A stretch of DNA of 64,000 nucleotides, taken from Adiantum capillus-veneris. Lineage: Eukaryota > Streptophyta > Polypodiopsida > Polypodiales > Pteridaceae. The notes under the pieces were generated by a model. The model had not been told where the DNA came from. It was given only the letters and a program-made list of their open reading frames with translations, and did no database searches. The stretch covers positions 55,801,340 through 55,865,339 of the forward strand of contig CM043942.1 in the NCBI GenBank assembly GCA_014529385.2, read 5' to 3'. The translations under genes were made by a program, and so were the position numbers. Below are positions 22,041 to 33,733 of the stretch, one piece after another (the stretch's first letter is position 1; each line of letters opens with the position of its first letter).

Positions 22041-23328
22041 TGATGCATGGTTTTTAGGACCCCTTCTGAAGATGCAATAAAGGCACAGTCAGTTGTTGGG
22101 GAGATGAGGATACTCTAGTCCAAGGGATCTCGAAAGAGAAAAAAAATCTACTTCACAAGCACCAAAGAGTAAAAAGTGCCATGGACAGAAGATACGTGGG
22201 AACGAGCTCTTATGCATGCCTACAACCTATATCTTACAGAATAGCCCATTCTAGGTGTGAATTTCTAGTGAAATTTACACGAGGATGTTCGTGTGGACTC
22301 ACAGCACAGCATACTCCGTTTTAACTTTTTTACCTACAGTAAATATTTTTCACCTACATGGTAAATCCAAATCACTTTTTACCTACAGTAACTTTTTTTT
22401 ACCCATGGTAAATATTTTTTACTGCACCATAAGTATTTGGTAGGTAACAGTTCACTATTACTAGAAGCAGTGATTGGGCATCAACAATGCAGTTACAGGA
22501 GGAGAAAAGGGGAAAATCTTATGGTAAAGGTGAGTGAACAGGGATAAAGACTTTTGAGTTGAAAAGAGACATGCTGATTTTTTCAAAGAACACGTGTCAA
22601 AAGAAGCCATGGTTGAGGATTTTTTGAGAATTTGATATTCAGGAGGACCCAGCAGGTCCCCCCCTGACATGTGCAGAACCTCCAGTTTCAATAGCCACCT
22701 TACCTGCTCTTAAATGCTGGTCAAGGCCTTATCCCCATGTGTCACAATCAGAAAAATCAGCATTTACCCTCCCCTCTCACATCACTCTAGAGAATATCTT
22801 GATGGTGACATATCAGGTGACCTCAATCTGTTGACCACCCTAAGCAAAAAGTAACCCCAATCAGCGGATTTAAGCATGTTTATCCCTAATCCTAAACCCT
22901 CTCAGAAACCCATATAGGGAGGCCTTCTCTCACTCAAAACCAACACTTCACCCCCTTCACCAAGCAATCAAGCTATGATGACATTGCTCACAACGAGGAG
23001 CTATGGATGGAGCTCTACTCTCTCTCCCTCTCTCTCTCTCCCTCTAGTATGCTACATTACTAGCCCTAAAACCTAAATAAGGAGTCTTCTCTCATGCTCC
23101 ATGGCCACCATCCTCGCCATCAGTCTCTAAGGTATTGATGTGTTGCTAGTAGGATCATACCTACTTGCTGGGTTGATTGTTTTTGACAAGGGATTATGCC
23201 ATCCTTGGCTTGCTTCTCTATATCCTTGTTATGTATGATCAGATGCCGTTGTATTATTAAGCTGATGTCTTGTGTATATATATGCTACATAAGGTCCCTA
23301 ACCTTCGTTTCTATGTGTTTTGCCATAT
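22041..23328 (+). repeat. Second LTR of the C array, 3' end missing
   Basis: Matches 13754-15060 and then jumps, at TTTGCCATAT, to sequence equivalent to internal position about 16165. About 1.1 kb (LTR end, primer binding site and start of the leader) is missing. One U3 sub-repeat is absent and the TATA box is changed to CATATAGG. Confidence 0.88.
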
Positions 23329-24400
23329 GAGAGTCGAAGTGATCCGAGGTGCTGACCTTCTGTGCCTGATCAGGCTCATTGGTCCCAAGGTGGTGCAACT
23401 AAGCTAGGCTCTTGTGTGTAAGTATGGATGCCAATAATGAGAATGATGATCCCCGCATGTTTCCTTTCCATTTTGTGCGTCATATCCATGTGAATATTTG
23501 TATTGATAGAAAATTCTTTTATCAGCAAAGAATAGCCCTGTTGTTTGGAGCCGAGAGACTTGGCGAAATCTTGCGCTCTCCTCATCCTGTCATTCTATCG
23601 TTACTAGACTATTACCATTCCTTTGATGTGTCTATCTTCATCCTATTTTGAGCTAAGTTGTGCTAAAGCTCCAAATTGTAATTACCATACTCTATTTTAA
23701 AATAAATTGGAGCTGTTTGTGTAATTGTTTACTCTCTCACTTATGGCCTTCCCTAATTTTTATGGTAAGCATGGGGAGGTTGCTCCAGACTTTTTGGATA
23801 ATTTGGAAATGGCCTTTCTGGTATGGGGAAGGATGGTAAGTTCTTGCTTAAGTGGGAAGGCCCTTTTGTAGTGATACAGAGGTTCTCAAATGGTAGTTAC
23901 CAACTAGGTGACCTAGATGGTAAGGTACATCAGACCCCGGTAAATGGTTGGCGATTGAAGGCCTACCAATGTCGTCATTCACAGCCATATGCTGGTGAAA
24001 TCAATGCTAAGGATGGTTCAGAGGAGAGCTCATCATATTCGAGCTCCAACTGACGTAACAATCATGTACATAGTCGTTTCAAAAAAAAAAAAAAAGAGAA
24101 ACGAAAGAAAAAGGAAAGGAAAAAAAGAGAAGAATAAAAGAAAAAAAGAGAATCCTACCAGTGAAAGTGGATATTGACAATGGATGGGGTATGGCTTTCA
24201 AGGGTCTAGGAGACCAGTTGTTAGTCATGGATGGATACAATTATTCATCAGAAAGGACTAAACAGGGTGCATCAGCCAAGAAAGCAGTAACATGGCGAAT
24301 TCAATTGGTACCAGGTGGGTAAGTATTCAAGAGAACCCTATTGTAGCACAACCTACAGCTAGAGTCATCAAATACCTCTAGCTTAAGGGGGAGGGCTATA
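23329..24400 (+). other. Internally deleted internal region (D) of the C array
   Basis: 23329-23825 matches the end of leader frame c, frame d and the first 80 bases of gag. At a shared GGGAAGGATG it jumps to the integrase C-terminal coding region, skipping about 4.8 kb. The gag start and the integrase tail (KFLLKWEGPFVVI) are in different frames, so no fusion protein is made. The purine tract and PPT follow. Confidence 0.85.
23424..23651 (+). CDS. Leader reading frame d in the deleted copy (75 aa)
   Basis: Intact copy of 16257-16484 with three replacements by eye (Arg to His, Ile to Phe, Pro to Ser) and two synonymous codons. It is the only complete reading frame left in this deleted unit. 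Whether it is ever translated is unknown. Confidence 0.5.
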   Translation: MDANNENDDPRMFPFHFVRHIHVNICIDRKFFYQQRIALLFGAERLGEILRSPHPVILSLLDYYHSFDVSIFILF

Positions 24401-25908
24401 TGATGCATGGTTTTTAGGACCCCTTCTGAAGATGCAATAAAGGCACAGTTAGTTGTTAGGGAGATGAGGATACTCTAGTCCAAGGGATCTCGAAACAGAA
24501 GAAAAATCTACTTCACAAGCACCAAAGAGTAAAAAGTGCCATGGACAGAAGATACGTGGGAACGAGCTCTTATGCATGCCTACAACCTGTATCTTACAGA
24601 ATAGCCCATTCTAGGTGTGAATTTTTAGTTAAATTTACACGACGATGTTCGTGTGGACTCAAAGCACAACATACTCCGTTTTCACTTTTTTACCGACAGT
24701 AAATATTTTTTACCTACAGTAAATATTTTTCACCTACATGGTAAATCCAAATCACTTTTTACCTACAGTAACTTTCTTTTACCCATGGTAAATATTTTTT
24801 ACTGCACCATAAGTATTTGGTAGGTAACAATTCACTGTTACTAGAAGCAGTGATTGGGCATCAACAATGCAGTTACAGGAGGAGAAAAGGGGAAAATCTT
24901 ATGGTAAAGGTGAGTCAACAGGGATAAAGACTTTTCAGTTGAAAAGAGACATGCTGATTTTTTCAAAGAACACATGTCAAAAGAAGCCATGGTTGATGAT
25001 TTTTTGAGAATTTGATATTCAGGAGGACCCAGCAGGTCCTCCCATGACATGTGCAGAACCTCCAGTTTCAACAACCACCTTACCTGCTATTAAATGCTGG
25101 TCAAGGCCTTATCCCCATGTGTCACAATCAGAAAAATCAGCATTTACCCTCCCCTCTCACATCACTCTAGAGAATATCTTGATGGTGACATATCAGGTGA
25201 CCTCAATCTGTTGACCACCCTAAGCAAAAAGTAACCTCAATCAGCGGATTTAAGCATGTTTATTCCTAATCCTAAACCCTCTCAGAAACCTATATAAGGA
25301 GGCCTTCTCTCACTCAAAACCAACACTTCACCCCCTTCACCAAGCAATGAAGCTATGACGACATTCCTCACAACTAGGAGCTATGGATGGAGCTCTACTC
25401 TCTCTCCCTCTCTCTCTCTCTCCCTCTAGTATGCTACATTACTAGCCCTAAAACCTAAATAACGAGTCTTCTCTCATGCTCCATGGCCACCATCCTCGCC
25501 ATCATTCTCTAAGGTATTGATGTGTTGCTAGTAGGATCATACCTACTTGCTAGGTTGATTGTTTTTGACAAGGGATTATGCCATCCTTGGCTTGCTTCTC
25601 TATATCCTTGTTATGTATGATCAGATGCCGTTGTATTGTTAAGCTGATGTCTTGTGTATATATATGCTACATAAGGTCCCTAAGCTTCGTTTCTATGTGT
25701 TTTGCCATATGTTTTGATGCCATCATAATGCCAGAAGTCTCACTTGCCTATGTGCACTATGTGTGAGGTCCCTAAACCTCTTAATTTAGGGTGGTGCCCC
25801 CTTTGTTTTGTTCTTTGCTTGTTTGCATGAAGCGTGGTTTGTGGAGTGTGCATGAGTGTGCACTAGTACAGAGGCCACCCGATTGCACTGCTCTTTTTCC
25901 CGCTATCA
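24401..25908 (+). repeat. Third LTR of the C array (1508 bp)
   Basis: Full-length copy starting TGATGCATGG after the polypurine tract and ending CGCTATCA before another primer binding site. It has an intact TATATAAG at 25291 and a small in-place duplication (GTGTGCATGAGTGTGCACTAG) near 25848-25866 compared with the first LTR. Confidence 0.9.
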
Positions 25909-25958
25909 TTTTGGTGCCCCCACTGAGGAGGGCTACACAGACCTTCAGTCCACAAGCA

Positions 25959-26117
25959 ATGAAGATGTGCAATCTACAACATGGACGAATGGCGTTAAAA
26001 GCTTTCATCGAGGTCTTGTTACCAGGTTGTAGTGTCATTGAAATTCAAGAAGTAAGTTCTTCTACATGCCTTGTTCGTGATCGTCGCCAACGAAGGAGAG
26101 TAAGAAGAAGAGCTTGA
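25959..26117 (+). CDS. Leader reading frame a, second copy
   Basis: 52-codon copy of 15299-15457 (MKMCNLQHGRMALKAF...) with the same Arg-rich end. The differences include Ile to Met at codon 3 and several changes in the EIQEVSSSTC segment. Confidence 0.35.
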   Translation: MKMCNLQHGRMALKAFIEVLLPGCSVIEIQEVSSSTCLVRDRRQRRRVRRRA

Positions 26118-26137
26118 TATACCTCTCCTCTCAACCT

Positions 26138-26329
26138 ATGAGTGCTCCAGAAACCTCCAACGCACACGAGCTTGAAATATTCTACATCAACATACACGAA
26201 GGTACTGTGACACACATTAAGGGAAGAGAAAGCATCACCAGACCTCTCTTTCCTGAGGAGCCGACTAAGAGGAGGAAGATCACCTCTACACCTAAGTGGC
26301 CCAAGGCCGCAGCGCGTGCTCAAGCGTAA
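26138..26329 (+). CDS. Leader reading frame b, second copy
   Basis: 63-codon copy of 15478-15669, almost identical; Met becomes Ala near the end. Same spacing to the flanking frames. Confidence 0.35.
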   Translation: MSAPETSNAHELEIFYINIHEGTVTHIKGRESITRPLFPEEPTKRRKITSTPKWPKAAARAQA

Positions 26330-26366
26330 GGTAACATTTGGCTTAATCTCATTAATAAGGGATTAC

Positions 26367-26900
26367 ATGACCACTACAGGCAAGAAAAAGGCTAGTGAGC
26401 AACCAACTTCAACCTCCAACTTGCAACCACGACTCTCACCCCTAAATCCTCCTGAAGCAAAGAGGCGAAGGCTTGCCTACAAGATTGCCGCCTGTCTGCG
26501 AGTGCTCCCAGTGCACTTTGTGAATCCAGACACCACCAATCCCAAGCCAACCTCCTGTCCGCGTGAAGATCACTTTGGATATTGTCCAAAGTGCTTTGGA
26601 GACCGGGTGAAAAGCCTCCCTGCCCTACCTTTGATGCTAATTTTCAAGAAGTTATCTCAATCTAAGGAAACTATCTTAGTTGATGATGTGCTGCACATTA
26701 ATGGTGTCACTTTCATTCGTCATGCTGATTATGGTAATAGCATCCAATTGTTGCTTGCTAAAAGGCTCAGCATTGTACAAAGTGTTGCCATCATGCCTTA
26801 CGTCTTCATAGATGCATCAGGAAGAGTCGAAGTGATCCGAGGTGCTGACCTTCTGTGGCTGATCAGGCTCATTGGTCCCAAGGTGGTGCAACTAAACTAG
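26367..26900 (+). CDS. Leader reading frame c, second copy (177 aa)
   Basis: Intact copy of 15707-16240. By eye it differs by five base changes, each altering the residue (Arg to Cys, two Gly to Asp or Ala, Thr to Ile, Ser to Asn). The candidate CPREDHFGYCPKC site is kept. Confidence 0.5.
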   Translation: MTTTGKKKASEQPTSTSNLQPRLSPLNPPEAKRRRLAYKIAACLRVLPVHFVNPDTTNPKPTSCPREDHFGYCPKCFGDRVKSLPALPLMLIFKKLSQSKETILVDDVLHINGVTFIRHADYGNSIQLLLAKRLSIVQSVAIMPYVFIDASGRVEVIRGADLLWLIRLIGPKVVQLN

Positions 26901-26916
26901 GCTCTTGTGTGTAAGT

Positions 26917-27035
26917 ATGGATGCCAATAATGAGAATGATGATCCCCGCATGTTTCCTTTCCATTTTGTGCGTCATATCCGTGTGAATATTTGTATTGAT
27001 AGAAAATCTTTTATCAGCAAAGAATAGCCCTGTTG
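26917..27035 (+). pseudogene. Leader reading frame d, third copy, frameshifted
   Basis: Starts like 16257-16484 but has lost one A in the AAAAA run after the RK codons (near 27004), so the frame ends after about 35 codons. The downstream sequence still matches frame d. Confidence 0.7.
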
Positions 27036-27219
27036 TTTGGATCCGAGAGACTTGGCGAAATCTTGCGATCTCCTCATCCTGTCATTCTACCCTTACTAGA
27101 CTATTACCATTCCTTTGATGTGTCTATCTTCATCCTATTTTGAGCTAAGTTGTGCTAAAGCTCCAAATTGTAATTACCATACTCTATTTTAAAATAAATT
27201 GGAGCTGTTTGTGTAATTG

Positions 27220-30200
27220 GAGTAGGTTACCTCGTGTATAGATGAACAATGTCCATGTATATATAGAACTCGGTATATACGTCACATAGAATAACAAGTT
27301 ATATAAAATTATCTGCTGGATTTTGCATATATTTTACATAAAACTAAACGAATATATAAACAATAGGAATTTTTTATAATGGACAAATTATATGTATATC
27401 AAGAGGTATTTGCTACATAATAATTACGATTTATGTGAGCTACGATATCGTCTAGTTGGACTGTGGACAGTAAAGGCATTATTGCACTCAAAATTTTGTC
27501 TACTTATATCAACATAGCATGGCATAATGCTCACACATCTCGTCATTGCTTCCCTAACCCGCCCAATCGGGCCAAGATCATATGATTTCGTGTAAACGTG
27601 TAGGATAATTATTACACCCCTTATATAAATTGATAGTGTCCCTTCATCTATACATTTATAGATAAATAGTGCCCGTGCATGTGAATAATTTGACATATTA
27701 TCTCTACACATGTATGTACATAATATTCACAATGGCCATCCATGTAAAATGGACCTTTTGATACTATGTCCATGTCAAGATCCATTATAATACCCCTTCT
27801 ATAGATGGATAGTGTTCATGCATGTATACAACTCCATACGTACCTAGAATATCCTGTTTATGATAACTTAGCACTAGACATTCCCTATATATCTTACAAG
27901 AGAATATACATTAGACAAATATAATTATGCAAGATCTATTTTAGTTGCATGGTTTGATGTGGAACATGTTTCTTATATCCACTAGATATGTATAGGGTGT
28001 ATTTTAGAGATATAAGAGGATAGTGCATGATAATAATTATGATACCGTATGTAATTATTACGACGAGCCCAATGAAAAATTGATATTAAATGTAGATGTA
28101 TATCAAGGGGTATGAACAAAACACCTTGATAGGATATAAATTAATTAGAGATATACTCGAGTGATAATAACATGCGATAATAATTATGATAAGATGTTTA
28201 TAATCCATGCAATTACCTACGTCAAATATAGTGCATGATAAGAATTGTAAAATTGCATGTATGGTATAGTTGGATAGTGAGATAGGATGTAGACAATAAC
28301 CTACAATCACAGTATGTTACCTCGTGTATAGATGAACAATGTCCATGTATATATACAACTCGGTATATACAGATAGAATAACAAGTTATATTAAATTATT
28401 TGTTGGATTTTGTATATATTTTATGTAAAACCAAATGAATATATAGATCAATAGGAATTGGTTATATAATTTCCATATCTGCAACCTACGATATAAACAA
28501 TGCAAGATAATAATTACGATGCGGCCTCAGCTAGTCTACTTCATGAGAGCCTAGATTAGGCTATGGTGATGATTGAGAGTTCAAATAGGAGGCTCAATTA
28601 GTGGAGTTATGAAAAATTATAACAATCCATTTTACCACATTATTATCAATGTCTAAGATAATGTGTACGTATACGTGTGTGGAGATACCGAGCACTCAAT
28701 ATGTATGTATATATGTGTGGTCGGGGAGCTGTAGTGAGTTAGGATATACATATTTAACCTTGATAACAACCATTATAATACCCCTTCTATAGATGGATAG
28801 TGCCCATGCATGTATACAACTCCATATGTACATAGAATATCATGTTTTTGATAACACAGCACTTGTTATAATCCTATATATCTCACAAGATAATATACAT
28901 TAGACAAATATAATTATGCAAGCTCTATTTTAGTTGCATGGTGTGATGTAGAACATGTTTCTGATATCCACTAGATGAAGATGTATATCAAGGGGTATCG
29001 ACATAACACCTTGATAGGATATAAATCAATAAGAGTTATACTCGAGTGATAATAACGTGCAATAATGATTATGATAAGATGTTTATAATCCATGCAATCA
29101 CCTACGTCAAATATAGTGCATGATAATAATGATAAAATTGCATTTATGGTATAGTTGGATAGTGAGATAGGATATAAACAATAACCTACAATCACAGTAT
29201 ATTACCTTGTGCATAGATGAACAATGTCCATGTATATATACAACTCAGTATATACACATAAAATAAAAGTTATATAAAATTATTTTTTGGATTTTGCATA
29301 TATTTTATATAAAACTAAAAGAATATATAGATCAATAGGAATTTGTTATATAACTTCAATACACACTACCACATTATTATCAATGTCTAAGATAATGTGT
29401 ATGTACATATACGTGTGTGGAGATACCAAGCACTCAATATGTATTTATACATGTGTAGAGATATTAATGTGGGAAGCTGTAGTGACTTAGGATATACATT
29501 TTAACCTTAATAACAACCATTATAATACCTTCTATAGATGGATAGTGTATATGCATGATTTAAACTCCATATGTACATAGAATATCATGTTTTTGATAAC
29601 TAAGCACTAGACTTGCCTTATATATCTCGCAAGATAATATACATCAGACAAATATAATTATGCAAGCTCTATTTTAGTTGCATGGTGTGATTTAGAACAT
29701 GTTTCTGATATCCACTAGATAGGGTGTATTTTAGAGATATAAGAGGATAGTGCATGATAATGACTATGATACCGCATGTAATTATTACGACGAGCTACAA
29801 TAAATATGATAATTATGCTAATAAATATGATGATCTACAATAATAACTACAAGCTACAATTTAGATAATGCACACTAATAATTGCGATACATATAGTCTA
29901 GCTGGATAATGATTGAGCATATAAGCAACAATAAGCTGGAAGAGTTGTCAATATTTCCCTTCTTTGGGTGGATAGTGTACATGTTTCTGATATCCCGGCA
30001 CTACATCGAGTGTAAATAAGAGATAGAAGAAGGTAGTGCATGATAATAAGGTGTGATGATAATTAGGATACCATATGTGATTATTACATTGATGTAATAA
30101 TATATATGTGAGGCGATAACAATGATGGTATTGCATGTCTTGTCTAGTTGGGAAATAGTGAGAAAGGATATAAACACCTACCTACAATCAATATGATACC

Positions 30201-30497
30201 ACATGTACAGATAGACAATGTCCATGACTGTATATATAAAGATTCGTATGTACATAGAGTGTCAACTTATAGATAATTAATTTATCGACTTGCCCTTCAT
30301 ATTTCAATACGTGAGATCTATGAATAAGTAATGTATGCAAGATAATAATGATGCATGTCTAGACCTCTTAACTAGTTGGACACTTAGATATGATATATTA
30401 ACATCGACAGAGGTGATGTGCTACATTAATATTTACGAGCTACAATATAAATAATGCACCCTAATAATTACGATACATATAGTCTAGCTGGATAATG
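27220..30497. repeat. AT-rich repeat H, fragment 2, tandem-like modules
   Basis: AT-rich non-coding sequence. A module containing CTATAGATGGATAGTG and CCATGYATGTATACAACTCC recurs at about 27788, 28775 and 29523. A related module (GTGTATAGATGAACAATG) recurs at about 27235, 28323 and 29208. The units are imperfect, about 0.75-1.0 kb, with local deletions. The same modules make up 55508-59999. I see no gene; short open frames repeat with the modules. Confidence 0.7.
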
Positions 30498-31831
30498 ATG
30501 AGGCAAGATTTTCCATGCATGGGAACCCCCCCATATATTTTTGCCCTTTTACCAAAATATTTCCCATTATATAAGTTACTTTTGATTTTTTCTTCCTTTT
30601 TAACAAACGTTTTAGCCTTTATTAAATAAATAAGACTTATGCTAATCAATCACCATGTAGCATAAATAAGTAAGATTTCTTTGTTGATCTCTCTTTTGAC
30701 CTTAAATATTAAATATATATAAATTACATTATATATTTTAGTATTTTCTAATATATTTTTCATGTATGTATATTATACCACCCTACCAAATTTTTTATTC
30801 ACTAGTTTTCATTTTCAAACCTCAACCCCACTTTCAAATTTCAATAATACCTCCACCTAGATGATTGCCAATCCTTTCCAAACTCTAGGTCATATTTTCA
30901 TATACATGAAGGAGCTTACACTTGAAGTCAAGAGAGAAGTCCACTCAAAGGGGACCACCAAAAGACTTTTGCAGTCACAAATAATACATTATTTGGCTGA
31001 ATTTTTTAAGTAAAGAAGAACCCCAAATCTGAAGGAGCGTTCAACATGAAAGATGTAGCTCGTGATCTCAAATTTTAGCTCAAATTTTTTCAGAATTTTT
31101 GGAGTTATGAACGCGGAGCTATGAGTTTTGTAGTGGACCCCAGTTTTGTCACGTAAAGGTGACACAAGCCATCCCTAGTTTTCTTCCCTCTAGAATGGCT
31201 ATGGTTCTACAAGTCTTCAAGCATGATTACAAGAGACAAGGCTCTTTTAATGAGGTCTTGGCAAGTCTAGAGTGATTCTATCACCATTTTTGGAGGATCC
31301 ATCCTCATTAACAAATATCCACCTTCGACAACCTCTCTTATAATTTTCTTACCTCTCTCTTCTCTCCCTAATAAGCTTATGTCTAGCCAAAGCTAGACTA
31401 TTGTAAATATTTCCTATCCTCTACATCCTACCCACATTCTCTCTTCTTCTCTCTCTATTGACTCTGGTATTTTAAATAATGAGGAGACAAGATGGGAGCC
31501 ACAGTCACATGCGCCCCATTTTCCTAGTCACCAGAGTGGGACACTCACTTCAATTAGAAATATTGCTAAATCCTCTCCTTCTTCCCTATATAAGGAGGCC
31601 ATGAGAGCTCACCATGACACAAAAACACACACAACATCTGAAGGGGATCGGGGAGCACCACAGACGGAGAGTGAGAGAGAGAGAGAAGGAGACACACACA
31701 AGATGTGGGTGGGGAGACTGTGAAGTGGCAGCTCCCCCTATACAGTATACTCACTATAAGTATAGGGTAACAATGGGCGGGCGCCCATGACCTGGGCGAC
31801 CGGTCAAGGCACATAGGCCTTAACCCCAACA
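30498..31831 (-). repeat. Putative LTR of copia element J
   Basis: On the minus strand, TGTTGGGGTTAAGG follows a copia-type polypurine tract (CCTTTAAGTGGGAGGT at about 31831-31846). The stretch ends at GCTTGCCTCA-type sequence where H repeat begins at 30498. The ends are therefore TG...CA. A TATATAAGG-like site lies near 31592 and reads as a TATA box in either direction. No partner LTR was found, so the limits and orientation are uncertain; the right part could instead be a plus-strand LTR. Confidence 0.4.
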
Positions 31832-32056
31832 ACCTCCCACTTAAAGGCCAATGTGCCTTTAAGCAAGATCTACTAGTGTACAACTAATAGAAGATGAGAT
31901 ATTCTCTCAACCTATGCCCACTGACTCTCGATGAGCTAGTGCATCCGGCTCTACTGATAGACAAACATCCCGCTGTGGAAGCCACACAGAGCTAGCTCCA
32001 AGCTCTGCAAATAGTCTACAAGAGCTCATGCACTCCTGCAAGTATCGGTCCAATAC

Positions 32057-32440
32057 CTACAAACCTCTATTATGCTCTATGCCAAGATCAGTCATCGAAC
32101 AACTAATCAACCCTGCTGCAAATGCTCCCACTGCAGCTGCTATGTCGGGCCTTGAGATCAGCATCTCGTACATGAGGACACCAAACGTTGACGCAACCCT
32201 GGCAACCTCTGCCACCTCCAACTCAGAACTCAACTCTTGGCAACCCTGTCCCCTATCATAGAGACCATGGCACTCTGACTCCGAGCTCTGGAGTGACTCC
32301 TTGTGCCCACCACATATCAAATGTGTACCAAGAGTATCCATCTGTCCTGGATCTGCATCAAGCTCTGGCATAAGCATATCAAGAAATGACTCCACAATAG
32401 CCGACATCTCGGCATCCATGTGAGTCATCTTTGTCATCAC
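32057..32440 (-). pseudogene. Copia J reverse transcriptase tail fragment
   Basis: The reading has an acidic linker and then VLMYEMLISRPDIAAAVG, which matches the conserved LMYAM-x-x-TRPDIAxAVG block at the end of copia reverse transcriptase. The catalytic YVDD region and the integrase are missing, so a large internal deletion joined the protease region to this tail. Stops separate it from the upstream frame. Confidence 0.6.
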
Positions 32441-32530
32441 CTCTGATGACTCATCCTGCTGTGACTTATTATAGTTGTCCCGCTCTACCTACGCATCCGT
32501 AGACGCAACCTGCACAACAAGGTCACTGCT

Positions 32531-33733
32531 CTACACTCCATGCAAAGCATCCTGCAACCCACAAGCAAAAGAGACTCGCCTGCTCTCTCGCTCTCTACCT
32601 AGCTGCATGATCACAGAGACAACACCGTCTCTCTCGTGATCCACATGCAATGGGTAACCTGTACCACTCCTGGCACCTCTCGCAATCACTAGCGAACCCA
32701 AATGCATCACAAAATCTCGCTCTCGTAGTGAAATCTGACATCCACAATCTCTAAGCTGACCAATCGAGATCAAACTCACTATCAAATCTGGTACATAGCG
32801 CACATGTCGTTCCAAGTAAGATGCACCACTCGGTAATGACAGTCTCACATCTCCTGCACCTGCTATCGCATGCACCGATCCATCGGTCAAACGTACACTG
32901 CCAAGCATCCCGCTAGAATAGCTACAAAACCATTCATGATGCGGCGTGACATGAAACATAGCATCTGTGTCTAGCAAGAACTGCGAAGGGAGTGCACTAT
33001 CCACATGTATAGCATCTCGTGCATAGCTCGAGGTAAAAGTGACATCCCCGTCACTAGTATACTCCGAAACTACATCTGCCTCAATTGTCAAAGCAACTGA
33101 GTCCATGGCATCACTACATACATCTCTGAGACTACCATGTCTCCTACGATGTCGCATACGACGAAAACAACGCCGTCTTACGTGTCCAGAATGACCACAA
33201 TACCAACATATCACCTGTCGGCGTACTCGTGAATGTACATGTCTCACACGAGTCCGTGATGACTCAGATCTATCATACATATCATGTAATCTGCGCCAAA
33301 GTGCTCTCGAAGTAGTCTCATACATAACAAGAGCATATAAAGATTCCGCAAGGTGCAAAGAGAGTGTAGATAGTGCCATCTCCTCTAGCTCCTGCCACTG
33401 ATCGTCAGACATGTTGGAAGGTCTACCTACATCACCACTCAATGGTCGATGCAACCCTCGCTGTCTCAATGCATCAAGCATACACTCTCTCCATGCTGCA
33501 AAGTCTGACCCATCAAACATGCACATTTCGGAGAGATCATAATCTGAGCGATCACCTGTCTCTGCCACGAGCACAATGTAGCAAACTAAAAAGCAAAACC
33601 ACCTCACCAACAACACCTGGAAACTGTCTACAAATATGTCCAGAAACACAATGTAAAACCTGTGAGACACACTCCAAAATAGAGCTCCCGCAATGTCAAT
33701 ACAAGCCTCGCCTGCTCTAGTATCACACTGCAA
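32531..33733 (-). pseudogene. Copia J gag-protease
   Basis: Gag signatures: MFDGSDFAAWRECMLDALRQ, ALSTLSLHLAESL and a knuckle CWYCGHSGHVRRRC in a very Arg-rich context. The protease active site reads LLDTDAMFH, where Asp replaces the Gly expected in the D-S/T-G motif. The later VRYVPDLIVSLISIGQL block is typical of copia protease. The frame is open for 400 codons. The hydrophobic first 55 residues are probably leader translation, with true gag starting near VAETGDRSDYDLSEM. A degenerate initiator-Met site (GATACTAGAGC) lies near 33717-33727. CpG-rich codon use differs from the neighbours. Confidence 0.7.

Larger units (their letters stand above)
13754..27219 (+). mobile_element. Tat-like gypsy family C: tandem array with three LTRs
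   Basis: Order on the plus strand: LTR 13754-15248, full internal region 15249-22040, truncated LTR 22041-23328, internally deleted region 23329-24400, LTR 24401-25908, and the 5' part of another internal region (25909-27219) that stops abruptly at gtaattg before H repeat. The units share LTRs head to tail, which a simple insertion does not produce; unequal recombination between LTRs, followed by deletions, fits. No target duplication can be recognised because the right end is lost. The left flank is H repeat. Confidence 0.88.
25909..27219 (+). other. 5' part of a third internal region of C (leader only)
   Basis: Colinear with 15249-16560: primer binding site at 25912 and leader frames a to d. 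It ends at GTGTAATTG, 15 bases before the gag ATG would start, where H repeat begins. Gag, pol and a closing LTR are missing. Confidence 0.85.

Noticed and set aside
28086-28310. Repeated 74-codon open frames at 28086, 28971 and 59713
   Set aside because: They follow H repeat modules and differ by many replacements; part of a non-coding repeat.
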